A stretch of 31,681 nt of DNA from Streptomyces sp. NRRL S-1022. GTDB taxonomy: Bacteria > Actinomycetota > Actinomycetes > Streptomycetales > Streptomycetaceae. The notes below the pieces were generated by a model that had not been told where the DNA came from, searched no databases, and saw only the letters and a program-made list of their open reading frames with translations. Both the position numbers and the translations under genes were made by a program. The stretch's first letter is position 1. Each line of letters begins with the position of its first letter. This document shows positions 15,799-23,731 of the stretch, piece by piece. Where the stretch lies: NCBI RefSeq assembly GCF_000720135.1, contig NZ_JOIU01000046.1:1-31681 (forward strand), given 5' to 3'.

Positions 15799-17580
15799 TC
15801 ATGTCGGGCTTCCGTGCCAGGAACGCCACAGGCCGGCGTAGGTCCCGCCCGCGGAGACCAGATCGTCATGACTGCCCAGCTCGGTGAGCCGTCCGCCCTC
15901 GAGGACGGCCACCCGGTCGGCGTCATGGGCGGTGTGGAGACGGTGTGCCACGGCGATGACCGTCCGTCCCTCCAGCACGGTGGCGAGGGTGCGCTCGGCA
16001 CGGCGCGCCGTTCGCGGGTCGAGCAGAGCTGTCGCTTCGTCGAGGATCAAGGTGTGGGGGTTGGCGAGCAGCACCCGTGCCAGTCCTAGTTGCTGTGCCT
16101 GCGCCCCGTTCAGGCGGTTGCGTTGGGTGCCGAGTCGTGTGTCCAGTCCGCGGGGCAGGCGCTCGGCCCAGTCCGCGCCGACGGCTGACAACGCCCCCAT
16201 GAATTCCTCGTCCGTGGCCGTGGGCGCCGCGATGGAGAGATTATCGCGCACGGTACCGATGAAGACGTGGTGCTCCTGGGTGACCAGGACCATCTGACGG
16301 CGCAGTGTCTCCGGCGGCAATGCGGCGACGGGGACTCCGCCGACGAGCACGGACCCCCGGTGCGGTTTGTCGGTGCCGGCGATCAGTCTGCTCAGCGTGG
16401 TCTTGCCCGCCCCGGACGGCCCCACCACCACCAGCCGTTCACCCGGGCGTATGGTCAGGGACACGTCCTGCACCACGTCGGTGACGCCGTCGTAGGAGAA
16501 GTGCACATGGTCCAGCTCGATGCCGTGACCGGTCGGCTGCCCGACGCCGCCCTCGGTACCGGCTGGCTCGTTTGCGCCGGGCGCCGGACGAACCCCCTCC
16601 ACCCTGGCGAACGACGCCCCGCTGCTCTGCAGCAGCTCCAGCCATTGCAGCAGCGTGTCCAGCGGCTGCGACAGCTGCCGGAAGTACAGCGCCGAGGCAA
16701 CCAGTGCTCCGATGCTGACCAGCCCGTGGTTGTGTAGCACGCCGCCCACCAAGAGGACACTGGCGACAGGGATGACGTACGAGATGTCGACGGCCGGAAA
16801 GAGGACACTGCGCAGGTGCAGGGTGCGGGTGCGGGTCCGGTAACAGGTCTCGATAGCTTCGAGGCTCTGCGCGATGTGACGGTCCTCCAGCCGGAACGCC
16901 TCGATCGTGCGGGCGCCGGCCGCAGCCGCGGCGAGCTGCTCGGCAAGCGCTGAATTCGCCTCCCCCTCGGCCAGGTAGGCCGTATGCGCCCGGCGCAGGT
17001 ACCAGCGGACGGCCACGCCGATTCCGGCGAGCCCGACTACACCGCACACTCCGAGCAGAGGGCTGACCAGGAAGACCGCTCCGAGGATGAGCGGCACCTG
17101 GACGGCGGCGACGAACACGTCCGGCCCGGCGTCCCGCAGCGCCATGCCCACCGTGTTGACATCGGTGGTACCGCGAACCGCCAGGTCACCCGTGCCCGCC
17201 TCCTCGACGGTGGACAGGGGAAGCGCCAGGACGTGATCCACGAACTGCTCACGCACGCGGGCCAGAGTCCGTTCGCCGAAGCGGAAGCCGACATACCTGG
17301 CCAGGCGGACGAGCAGGAACTGGACCACCGCGGTGACGGTCAGCAGCAAGGCCAGCCGGTCCACGGTCTCGGCCGTCGTGCCCTTCTGCACGCGGTTGAT
17401 GATCTCCCCGATCACCCATGGCCCCACCAGTCCCGCCCCGACGGCAAGCGCGTTGAACAGCAGCATGGCGACGAAGGCCATCCGGTCCTGCCGAATGAGG
17501 TCGCAGGCTGCCCGCAGCGCCGTGGCGCGTCCGGCGACCAGGGCCTTGTCATTCTCCGGGGTGTCGTGGGTACGGGTCAT
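15799..17580 (-). CDS. ABC exporter half-transporter, catalytic partner
   Basis: 593 aa, inner-membrane type I exporter with an N-terminal six-helix membrane domain (about residues 35-310) and a C-terminal ATPase. Walker A is intact (GPSGAGKTT, Lys393), as are the Q-loop LVTQEHHVF, Walker B TLILDEAT and H-loop VAHRL. The ABC signature is weakened: LNGAQ instead of LSGGQ. The ATG start overlaps the stop of the sister transporter (ATGA, 17577-17580), so the two are co-translated and form a heterodimer in which only one composite ATP site is expected to be strong: its own Walker A/B with the partner's intact LSGGQ. Likely exports the cluster product or gives self-resistance. Confidence 0.94.
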   Translation of the reverse strand: MTRTHDTPENDKALVAGRATALRAACDLIRQDRMAFVAMLLFNALAVGAGLVGPWVIGEIINRVQKGTTAETVDRLALLLTVTAVVQFLLVRLARYVGFRFGERTLARVREQFVDHVLALPLSTVEEAGTGDLAVRGTTDVNTVGMALRDAGPDVFVAAVQVPLILGAVFLVSPLLGVCGVVGLAGIGVAVRWYLRRAHTAYLAEGEANSALAEQLAAAAAGARTIEAFRLEDRHIAQSLEAIETCYRTRTRTLHLRSVLFPAVDISYVIPVASVLLVGGVLHNHGLVSIGALVASALYFRQLSQPLDTLLQWLELLQSSGASFARVEGVRPAPGANEPAGTEGGVGQPTGHGIELDHVHFSYDGVTDVVQDVSLTIRPGERLVVVGPSGAGKTTLSRLIAGTDKPHRGSVLVGGVPVAALPPETLRRQMVLVTQEHHVFIGTVRDNLSIAAPTATDEEFMGALSAVGADWAERLPRGLDTRLGTQRNRLNGAQAQQLGLARVLLANPHTLILDEATALLDPRTARRAERTLATVLEGRTVIAVAHRLHTAHDADRVAVLEGGRLTELGSHDDLVSAGGTYAGLWRSWHGSPT

Positions 17581-19379
17581 CGGGCCGTCCCCTCCTTCGT
17601 CTCGGGGGACGGCTCCGCCCGGAAGTCCTGCGCATCGTCCTGCAGGTCACCCAGCTCCCGGGAGACAAGCCGCCGGTACCCGGGATGGCTGGCCAGGAGA
17701 TGCCGGTGCGTACCCGTGCCGACCGTCTTGCCGTCGACGACGTAGCAAATCCTGTCAGCCCTGGCGAGCAGCAGGGGCGACGTCGTGGTGACCACTGTCG
17801 TACGGCCCTTCCGGTGGGCGTAGAGCCGTTCCGCGATGGCTGCTTCGGTGTGCGCATCCACCGCCGACGTCGGCTCCACGGCCATCAGCGTCTCCGGTTC
17901 GGCCAGGAGCGCCCGCGCGAGACGCACTCGCTGCCGCTGGCCACCGGACAGATTGCGGCCGTTGGCCTGGATGACGGATTCCAGCCCGTCGGGCAGGCCC
18001 CGCACGATGTCTTGTGCGACGGCGGCCTCGACAGCCCGTTGCACGGCCTGGGGGTCCCGCTCCGCCCGGCCGCTGATGACGCCCAGCAAAGAGTCGCGGA
18101 ACAAGGCGGCCTCGTTGTCGGCCACCAGGATGCGTTCGCGGACCTGGAGCAGGGCGATCCGGTCCAGTGGGACATCACCCCAGGTGGCCTTCGACTCCGT
18201 GAAGCAGCCAAGGCGGTCGACAATGGCTGCGGAGTCCTCGGAGCGGGCGCTTACCAGGGCGGTGAACTCCCCGGGGGCCACCGTGACGCCCGATTCCGGG
18301 TCGTGCAGCGCGGCAGGTCCCTCGGGGCCGTCCAGACCCGCGGCGGGGTCGGCGGAGTGCGGTGAGAGCGCGAGGAACCGGATGAGACGACGACCTGCCA
18401 CCACACCGTGACTCAGGTCGTAGGCACCCTCGATGAAAAAGGACACCGGGACCACGAGGACGGCCGCGTAGCCGTAGACCGACACAAGTTCGCCCGGCGT
18501 TATCGTGTTGTCGGCGGCCATTCGCGCCGACACCCATGTGACCGCGGCGAGGAACACGGCCGGCAGCCCCACACCGAGTGCCTGGATCCAACTGGTCACG
18601 GCCCCGACGCGGTACCCCTCTGCTCGCAGTGTCTGGGAGTGACGATGGAAGCGCTCGGCGTGGACCGCCTTGCCGCCAATGCCGTTGAGGACCCGCAGGC
18701 CCTCGATCATGTCGACCAATCGGGCGGCGAGACGCCCGGCATGTTCCCGATACGTCGACTCCGCGCCCTGCAGACGCCCCATCAGCGGACCCACGACCAC
18801 CGCCAGCACCGGGACGCCGAGCAGGACGAGCAAGGCCAGCAAGGGCGAGATGACGAGCATCAGGACAGCCACGACCACGTAGGCGAGGACGGCGCCCAGG
18901 CCCGGCCCCGTGATGGTCAGGACGTTGGCGACCCGAGCCACGTCGCCGAAGCCGATCGCGAAGACCTCTCCCGACGACAGGCGCCGCGGGAGCACGGCTC
19001 CCAGACGGGTCACCTGCTCGGACACCAGCCGCACCGACCGGAACGCCGCGTCCATGCGGACCCTCGTCATGGTGCGGTGCCGCATGATGGCCAGCCATGC
19101 GTTCAGCACGCCCACGCCCACCAGTGCGCCGGTCCAGCCGAGGAGTGCCGTGCTGTCACCCGCGGTCAACCCGTCGTCGATCGCCCTCGACAGCAGGTAA
19201 GGCGGGAGCATGAGGCCCACCATCCAGCAACTGCCCAACAGCGCGCCGCCCAGCACTCTGACGCGCTGACTGGTGATCAACCACCAGATGTAGCGCAGCG
19301 GTCCCCGTATGTCGGGTGTCATGGAATGCGCTGCCGGATCGGCTATCGCACGGAAACCGACTGGAGACGGGGAGCGCAT
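17577..19379 (-). CDS. ABC exporter half-transporter, degenerate-ATPase partner
   Basis: 600 aa from ATG 19379. Membrane domain with six predicted helices (about residues 20-310; VLGGALLGSCWMVGLMLPPY, YVVVAVLMLVISPLLALLVL), then an ATPase domain with the signature LSGGQRQRVRLARAL intact. The Walker A position reads ALVSARSEDSAAI, with no GxxGxGKS/T and no lysine, and Walker B reads LMAVEPTSAVD, lacking the usual Asp. This half therefore cannot bind ATP normally and supplies mainly the signature motif to its partner. The start is uncertain: ATG 19322 (MTPDIRGPLRYIWW) is possible, and an open extension to 19550 looks non-coding. A 208-bp gap with a hairpin separates it from the upstream C gene. 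Confidence 0.92.
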   Translation of the reverse strand: MRSPSPVGFRAIADPAAHSMTPDIRGPLRYIWWLITSQRVRVLGGALLGSCWMVGLMLPPYLLSRAIDDGLTAGDSTALLGWTGALVGVGVLNAWLAIMRHRTMTRVRMDAAFRSVRLVSEQVTRLGAVLPRRLSSGEVFAIGFGDVARVANVLTITGPGLGAVLAYVVVAVLMLVISPLLALLVLLGVPVLAVVVGPLMGRLQGAESTYREHAGRLAARLVDMIEGLRVLNGIGGKAVHAERFHRHSQTLRAEGYRVGAVTSWIQALGVGLPAVFLAAVTWVSARMAADNTITPGELVSVYGYAAVLVVPVSFFIEGAYDLSHGVVAGRRLIRFLALSPHSADPAAGLDGPEGPAALHDPESGVTVAPGEFTALVSARSEDSAAIVDRLGCFTESKATWGDVPLDRIALLQVRERILVADNEAALFRDSLLGVISGRAERDPQAVQRAVEAAVAQDIVRGLPDGLESVIQANGRNLSGGQRQRVRLARALLAEPETLMAVEPTSAVDAHTEAAIAERLYAHRKGRTTVVTTTSPLLLARADRICYVVDGKTVGTGTHRHLLASHPGYRRLVSRELGDLQDDAQDFRAEPSPETKEGTAR

Positions 19380-19568
19380 CGCCTCGGCCGGCGCTGTCTT
19401 CGGCAACGTTCCTCTTCCTCTGGCGATCGATCGGTCGAATAATGTTCCGGGCTCCGACCCCTCGGAGCGATGGCTTGGCGTACGACGAGAAGGAAGGGGA
19501 CAGCCGGGATGAAGCGGAACAGGCGCTGTGTGTGCTGCGACTTCTGACACCCCGTACGACGGTCTGGT
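19380..19568 (-). other. Intergenic gap before the ABC pair
   Basis: About 190 bp between the hairpin at the end of the upstream C gene and the first plausible transporter start. The minus frame stays open here but gives a Ser/Arg/Pro-rich translation without homology. A secondary promoter for the transporter-NRPS part of the operon could lie here; I could not identify one. Confidence 0.35.
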
Positions 19569-19592
19569 CCTGACCCCGCTGCCGGGGTCAGG
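19569..19592 (-). terminator. Hairpin overlapping the stop of the upstream C gene
   Basis: Perfect 10-bp stem (19569-19578 with 19583-19592) and 4-nt loop CTGC on the plus strand. It includes the TGA stop of the condensation gene (19588-19590). No U tract. It may act as a partial terminator or as an mRNA-stabilising hairpin between two operon segments. Confidence 0.6.
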
Positions 19593-20898
19593 ACTGTCGG
19601 GGCTGTCTTCCCAGGTCGCGGCGGGGTTCGAGGCTCAGCTTCCCCAGCGACTCCGGGGGGCTGTCCGCGAGGGTCATCAGCCCGCCCTCGATGGAGGCTG
19701 CGAGGAACGCGGGGAGTTCGTCCGGGAGGTAGTCCACGCTGGCTCCCACCCCGATGAAGAGTCCCCGCTCGATCGCGACCGCCAGGTGGAAGTTCGGCCC
19801 GATGCGCTGGTGGGAGGTGCGCCAGGCAACTCCCGTACGCACGGGTGCGTCCTGCGGCGGCTCGCCGTCGCCCGCGCCGAGGAAGTTGTAGTGGGCGGAG
19901 AAGTAGGTGGGATCCGTCTCGAGCCGGCCGCGCGCGGTCAGTTCGCTCCGTAGCGCATCGACGTCGAAGCAACCGTGCAGGTAGGCATCCATACTCGCCC
20001 GGTAGGTGGTGTTCAGGAACGAGTCCGGTGCCGACTCGTCGTCGATGTCCACGGTGAACGGGACACACTGGTTGAGCGAACTCACCAGCTCCGACCACTG
20101 CCGGTCGAGGCGGTTCGCTGTCATGAGTCCGAACGTGATCTGGTCACGCTCTTTGACCCGCGCCAGGGCGAGGGCCCCGAGTGCGAGGACGATCGCCTGC
20201 ACGGAGGCGCCGGAGCGTTGGGCGATGCGCCGTGCGGCCTGAAGCCCTTCCACGCTGTAGAGGGTGGCGCGCCGACGCGTGCTCGTATCGCCCTCCTGGC
20301 GGTCCTCCGGCCGGAACGGCCCCCACCGCACGGCCCAGTGGTCGACCGCGCGCGCGGCGTGCGCGTCTTCCTGCTGGGCGAGTGCCAGGTCCAGCGGCTG
20401 CGCCTGGGGACCGAGGACCTCACCCTCGACAAGACGCTGGAACTGCTCCCGGAGAACACGCAGGGCGCCGTTGTCCGCCGCGATGTGATGGATGACGGCG
20501 ACCAGGTACAACGGCGCTCCCCGGTGTACCACGGCGAAGGCACGCCACGGCTGCCCCGCCGTGATGTCGATCGGATCCGCAGCCCACTCGGCAGCCAGTT
20601 CCCTCGTGGCCGCGTGCGCGTCTTCGGACACCTCGAGGACGGGGACGGAAACCACTCCTGCCGGATGAACCGTCTGGACCGGTCTCCCTCTTTCCGTGGA
20701 GAAACCGGTGCGCAGCGATTCGTGCGCGACGACGAGTTGCTGCCAGGCATCGACCACATGTCCCACGCTCGCGCCGGCGGGCACCGGCCAAACGCTCACC
20801 AGATTCGCCACGCGTTGACCGACGGACCCATAGGATTCCAGGGAACGCAGCACTGATAATTGCCCGAAAGTGACCGGTCCGGTCCGCTCGGCGTTCAC
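19588..20898 (-). CDS. Stand-alone condensation-like protein (HHxxxDN)
   Basis: 436 aa. Condensation-superfamily fold: TFGQLSVLRSLESYGSVGQR, HESLRTGF, active-site VIHHIAADNGALRVL (His137-His138, Asp142, Asn143 instead of Gly), FGLMTANRLD and a late SLNQCVPFTVDID segment. The catalytic second His and the structural Asp are kept; Gly-to-Asn at the last motif position is unusual. Actinobacterial NRPS clusters contain such free condensation-like proteins acting as trans amide or ester synthases. The GTG start at 20898 is supported by AAGGAGGGGG 7 nt upstream. Leu14 is a TTA codon (20857-20859), which makes the downstream operon indirectly sensitive to bldA through coupling. About 130 bp separate it from the dehydrogenase gene. 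Confidence 0.88.
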   Translation of the reverse strand: MNAERTGPVTFGQLSVLRSLESYGSVGQRVANLVSVWPVPAGASVGHVVDAWQQLVVAHESLRTGFSTERGRPVQTVHPAGVVSVPVLEVSEDAHAATRELAAEWAADPIDITAGQPWRAFAVVHRGAPLYLVAVIHHIAADNGALRVLREQFQRLVEGEVLGPQAQPLDLALAQQEDAHAARAVDHWAVRWGPFRPEDRQEGDTSTRRRATLYSVEGLQAARRIAQRSGASVQAIVLALGALALARVKERDQITFGLMTANRLDRQWSELVSSLNQCVPFTVDIDDESAPDSFLNTTYRASMDAYLHGCFDVDALRSELTARGRLETDPTYFSAHYNFLGAGDGEPPQDAPVRTGVAWRTSHQRIGPNFHLAVAIERGLFIGVGASVDYLPDELPAFLAASIEGGLMTLADSPPESLGKLSLEPRRDLGRQPRQS

Positions 20899-21027
20899 CG
20901 TTTTTCCCCCTCCTTCGCGTGTCCCACGCGGAGACCGACGACCAACTTACCGCCTGACCAGTCGAAAGGACAGGCATCCAGCGAACCTCGGGCGCACACA
21001 ACTCGTTGCCGCTTGAATTAGCCGTCG

Positions 21028-22164
21028 TCACCGAGCCGCCGACGAGGCGAACCCGCCTATCAGCGTCTGCTGGATCTGCGTCGTTCCTTCGATGATTTCC
21101 AGAACCTTTGCATCACGGTAATGCCGCTGCGCCGGGGAATCAGCACCGATGCCCTGGGCGCCATGGATCTGTACCGCGTCCGAGGCAACCCGCACCGCCA
21201 CCGTCGACGCGCGGTACTTCGCCATGAGCGTATGGTGCACGGCGTCTACGTCGGACTTCTCTTTGCTCACTCCCGCGTGATGGCACAGCAGCCGAGCCGC
21301 CATCGTGTCGGTGACCATGTCCGCAAGCAGTTGCTGCACCAACTGGTGGTTCTTGATCTGCGTGCCGTACTGCCGACGCGCGTCGGCGTATCCGGAACAG
21401 GCTTCGAGACATGCCTGCGCCAGGCCGACGGAGCCCCATGCGGTGCTGTAACGCCCCAGATCAAGTGCGTTCGCAGCAACCCACGCGAGGCCGAATCCGG
21501 GCCCACCCACCATGCTCTCGGCGGGAACACGGCACTCGTCGAAGCGAATGCTCCCCAGCATCGAGCCCCGCAAGCCCAGTAGACCCTTTATGGGCTCCAC
21601 CTGGAGTCTGTGGTCGTCCCGTTCCACCAGGAAGGCTGTGTGTTCGCCGGCAAGCTGGGCGAACACCAGGAAGAGGCGGGCTGTCTGCGCGAAACTGATC
21701 CATTTCTTGGTGCCCGTGAGCAAGAAGTCCGCACCGGCCGAAGTGGCAGTCGTCCGCACCGCGGCAGCATCGCTGCCGAAGTCCGGTTCAGTGAGCGCGA
21801 AGGCTGCGACGGTCTCGCCCGACAGAATGCCGGGAAGCCACCGCTCCTTCTGCGCGGAAGTGCCCCACATCTCGATCGAATGGGCGACCATGTCCTGCAC
21901 AGCCACGAAGTTACGTATCGACTGACAGGCTCTTCCCAGTTCCTCCGAAAGCAGCCCGTACTGCACCGGTGAAAAGTCTCGGCCTTTGAATTCCGGCGAA
22001 ATCATGGAGCCGATGTAACCGTGTTCGGCCAGCGAGAGGATACTGTCGCGTGAAAGGAGCTCCTCGGCGTCGAAGCGAGCGGCGTGGGGCATGAGCACGC
22101 GCTCTGCGAACGCACGGAACGCGCGGCGGCTGTCCTGCTGTTCCGGGCTGAGATGATGCAGCAT
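21028..22164 (-). CDS. FkbI-like acyl-CoA/acyl-ACP dehydrogenase
   Basis: 378 aa flavoprotein. FAD- and substrate-binding segments: AFALTEPDFGSDAAAVRTTA, TKKWISFAQTARLFLVFAQ, GRYSTAWGSVGLAQACLEA, ARLLCHHAGVS, DAVQIHGAQG and the catalytic base Glu359 in VLEIIEGTTQIQQTLI. LLCHHAG, GRYS-AWG and IIEGTTQIQQ are what I remember from the FkbI/ZmaE group, which oxidises ACP-bound three-carbon units on the way to hydroxy- or aminomalonyl extender units. The partners of such a cassette (FkbH, FkbK types) are not in the window, so it may instead desaturate a PCP-bound amino acid. ATG 22164 begins MLHHLSPEQQ; the open frame upstream is not coding. 37 nt follow the PLP-enzyme gene. Confidence 0.9.
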   Translation of the reverse strand: MLHHLSPEQQDSRRAFRAFAERVLMPHAARFDAEELLSRDSILSLAEHGYIGSMISPEFKGRDFSPVQYGLLSEELGRACQSIRNFVAVQDMVAHSIEMWGTSAQKERWLPGILSGETVAAFALTEPDFGSDAAAVRTTATSAGADFLLTGTKKWISFAQTARLFLVFAQLAGEHTAFLVERDDHRLQVEPIKGLLGLRGSMLGSIRFDECRVPAESMVGGPGFGLAWVAANALDLGRYSTAWGSVGLAQACLEACSGYADARRQYGTQIKNHQLVQQLLADMVTDTMAARLLCHHAGVSKEKSDVDAVHHTLMAKYRASTVAVRVASDAVQIHGAQGIGADSPAQRHYRDAKVLEIIEGTTQIQQTLIGGFASSAAR

Positions 22165-22201
22165 CAAGAGACACCCCCAAGAGATGCGGACGATCGGGTG
22201 G

Positions 22202-23326
22202 TCAGTGCCGGGTTCGGCCGGTGAGGTTCGCCAGTACGACTTCGTCTGCGCCGATACGATCCGCTTGTACTTCGTTGCGCAGGGCGGCGATGGTGGCGGC
22301 AGCGGAGTGGCACACGTCAAGGCCCTCGAGTTCACGAAGCATTTCCCGCGCTTCCGTCATCTCTGTCTGGCTCACCGACACAATGCCGCCGCCCGTCGCA
22401 TGAGCGATGTCGCGCATATAAGGGTAGCTGTCCCTGCCGTCGCCGAGAAGAATTGCGCGAGCCAGGCCGTTCGGTCGCTCTATGACGTCCTCGTCCGTCA
22501 GTTCCTCGCGGCCGGACCGCCAAGCGTCCGCCATCGGCGCACACGTGTCCTGCTGCACCATCAGGAAACGCGGCACCGACCCGATTCGCCCTGTCGCGAG
22601 ATACTCTTCCGCTCCTTTACGCGCGGCCATGACTCCCATGCCGCTACTGATAGCCTGCACGACGACGTCAGGTTGTTCCTTCATCTCGTCGAAGGCTTCC
22701 AAATAGGCAATCTTGAGCCCCTCCCTGCGCGCCCAGTTGAAAAATCCCCCCTCCCAGACGATCTCTCGCTCGGCGGCGAATTTCCGCGCCACGCGGCTGG
22801 CATCCGCATAACCACCCCTCACCACATGGAGTGATATACGATCGTCCGTCTCGAGCTGGTGATCGGCAACAAAGTCCTCGCTGCAGAAGAAGTGTGCCCG
22901 CATCGTCGGGTCCCGTCGCACGGCGGCGGCGAGTGCCGTAGCGGTGTTACCAGTGCTCGACGTGACCCATTCCTTGATACCGAACTGCCGGAATACGGCA
23001 AGGACCACCGAGGCGAGCCGATCCTTCGTAGTTCCGGTGGGCTGACGCGATTCGTCCTTCAGCCACAAGTGGCGTAATCCGAGTTTCGCCCCCAGCGCAG
23101 GCGCCGGCCGGCAAGGACTGCGCACGCTTGTCACCGGATCAATGAAATCGGGGGACATGACCGGAAGAAAATCGAAGTAAGCATGTTCCGGCTGATCGAG
23201 ATCCCGCCGGACCGCATTCCGCAGATCAAACCTGCACTCCAGCACTGCGGAGCATTCGGGACATCGATGCCTGAACTCCGGCTCACATCGCCAGCGACAT
23301 CCAATGCATTCGAGATAAAATCGCAC
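22202..23326 (-). CDS. Threonine synthase-like PLP enzyme with zinc ribbon
   Basis: 374 aa, fold type II PLP enzyme. An N-terminal zinc ribbon is formed by Cys7-x2-Cys10 and Cys22-x2-Cys25. The PLP lysine is Lys101 in PTGTTKDRLAS, and the phosphate/substrate loop is SSTGNTATALAA; a glycine-rich segment AISSGMGVMAARKG follows. Members catalyse beta- or gamma-replacement or elimination on amino acids (threonine synthase, cysteine synthase, diaminopropionate-type enzymes). First gene of the minus operon and next to the dehydrogenase, it most likely makes or modifies an amino-acid building block; the exact reaction cannot be read. GTG start at 23326 behind GAGG. Leu84 is a TTA codon (23075-23077). 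Confidence 0.88.
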   Translation of the reverse strand: MRFYLECIGCRWRCEPEFRHRCPECSAVLECRFDLRNAVRRDLDQPEHAYFDFLPVMSPDFIDPVTSVRSPCRPAPALGAKLGLRHLWLKDESRQPTGTTKDRLASVVLAVFRQFGIKEWVTSSTGNTATALAAAVRRDPTMRAHFFCSEDFVADHQLETDDRISLHVVRGGYADASRVARKFAAEREIVWEGGFFNWARREGLKIAYLEAFDEMKEQPDVVVQAISSGMGVMAARKGAEEYLATGRIGSVPRFLMVQQDTCAPMADAWRSGREELTDEDVIERPNGLARAILLGDGRDSYPYMRDIAHATGGGIVSVSQTEMTEAREMLRELEGLDVCHSAAATIAALRNEVQADRIGADEVVLANLTGRTRH

Positions 23327-23731
23327 GTCGCCTCGCCATCCGCCCCGTTAACAATAATAACCGTTCAATCCACCCAGAAGTATCAATGCGGTGCTATTCG
23401 GACATCTGGGCCGTCCGTGTGAATCCAGCCAGCGCCGGTCTGCGGCCAGTCATTGCTGCGTAGCGGCCAGTCTGGCATGATCAGTCTTGCAGAAAAAGAC
23501 CTTCTGTGTGCAGGATGCAGAGGAAGATAGGGGAACCGGCAGGGGGGCCGTGTCATGACGGACAGATCTCGACGTATTCCCCTTGCCATGTGGAACCTGC
23601 AGCTGTCGCCAAGCCTTAAAAGGTGACCTCGCCGATTTGCACACCGGCCCGGTTCTTCTTGTTCCGTGACGGAACACAGTGTGCGCCACGACTGATTCTG
23701 CTCTTAAGTGATTCCCTCGCAAGGGAGCTCC
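23327..23731. promoter_or_regulatory. Divergent control region between the two operons
   Basis: 405 bp with no gene, between the PLP-enzyme start (minus) and the NRPS start (plus). It must hold promoters for both arms of the cluster. The AT-rich patch 23348-23372 (gttaacaataataacc and flanks) sits 20-45 bp before the minus-strand start and is the best candidate for its -10 region, though no textbook -35 is spaced properly. A 17-bp palindrome lies at 23660-23676 on the NRPS side. The NRPS ribosome-binding site AAGGGAG is at about 23721-23727. Confidence 0.6.
23660..23676. promoter_or_regulatory. 17-bp palindrome, candidate operator
   Basis: TGTTCCG-TGA-CGGAACA: perfect 7-bp arms with a 3-bp centre, about 55 bp before the NRPS start codon. 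Size and position fit a dimeric repressor or activator site for the NRPS-PKS operon; no regulator gene is in the window to pair with it. A hairpin in the leader RNA is the alternative. Confidence 0.5.

Noticed and set aside
19380..19550. N-terminal extension of the second ABC gene to 19550
   Set aside because: Translation is Ser/Arg/Pro-rich without similarity to the family, and the hydrophobic membrane domain begins only after the ATG at 19322, so the start was placed at 19379 or later.
23340..23420. TTGATA / TATTAT as a -35/-10 pair for the minus operon
   Set aside because: Spacing is about 21 bp, outside the normal range; kept only as an AT-rich candidate region.
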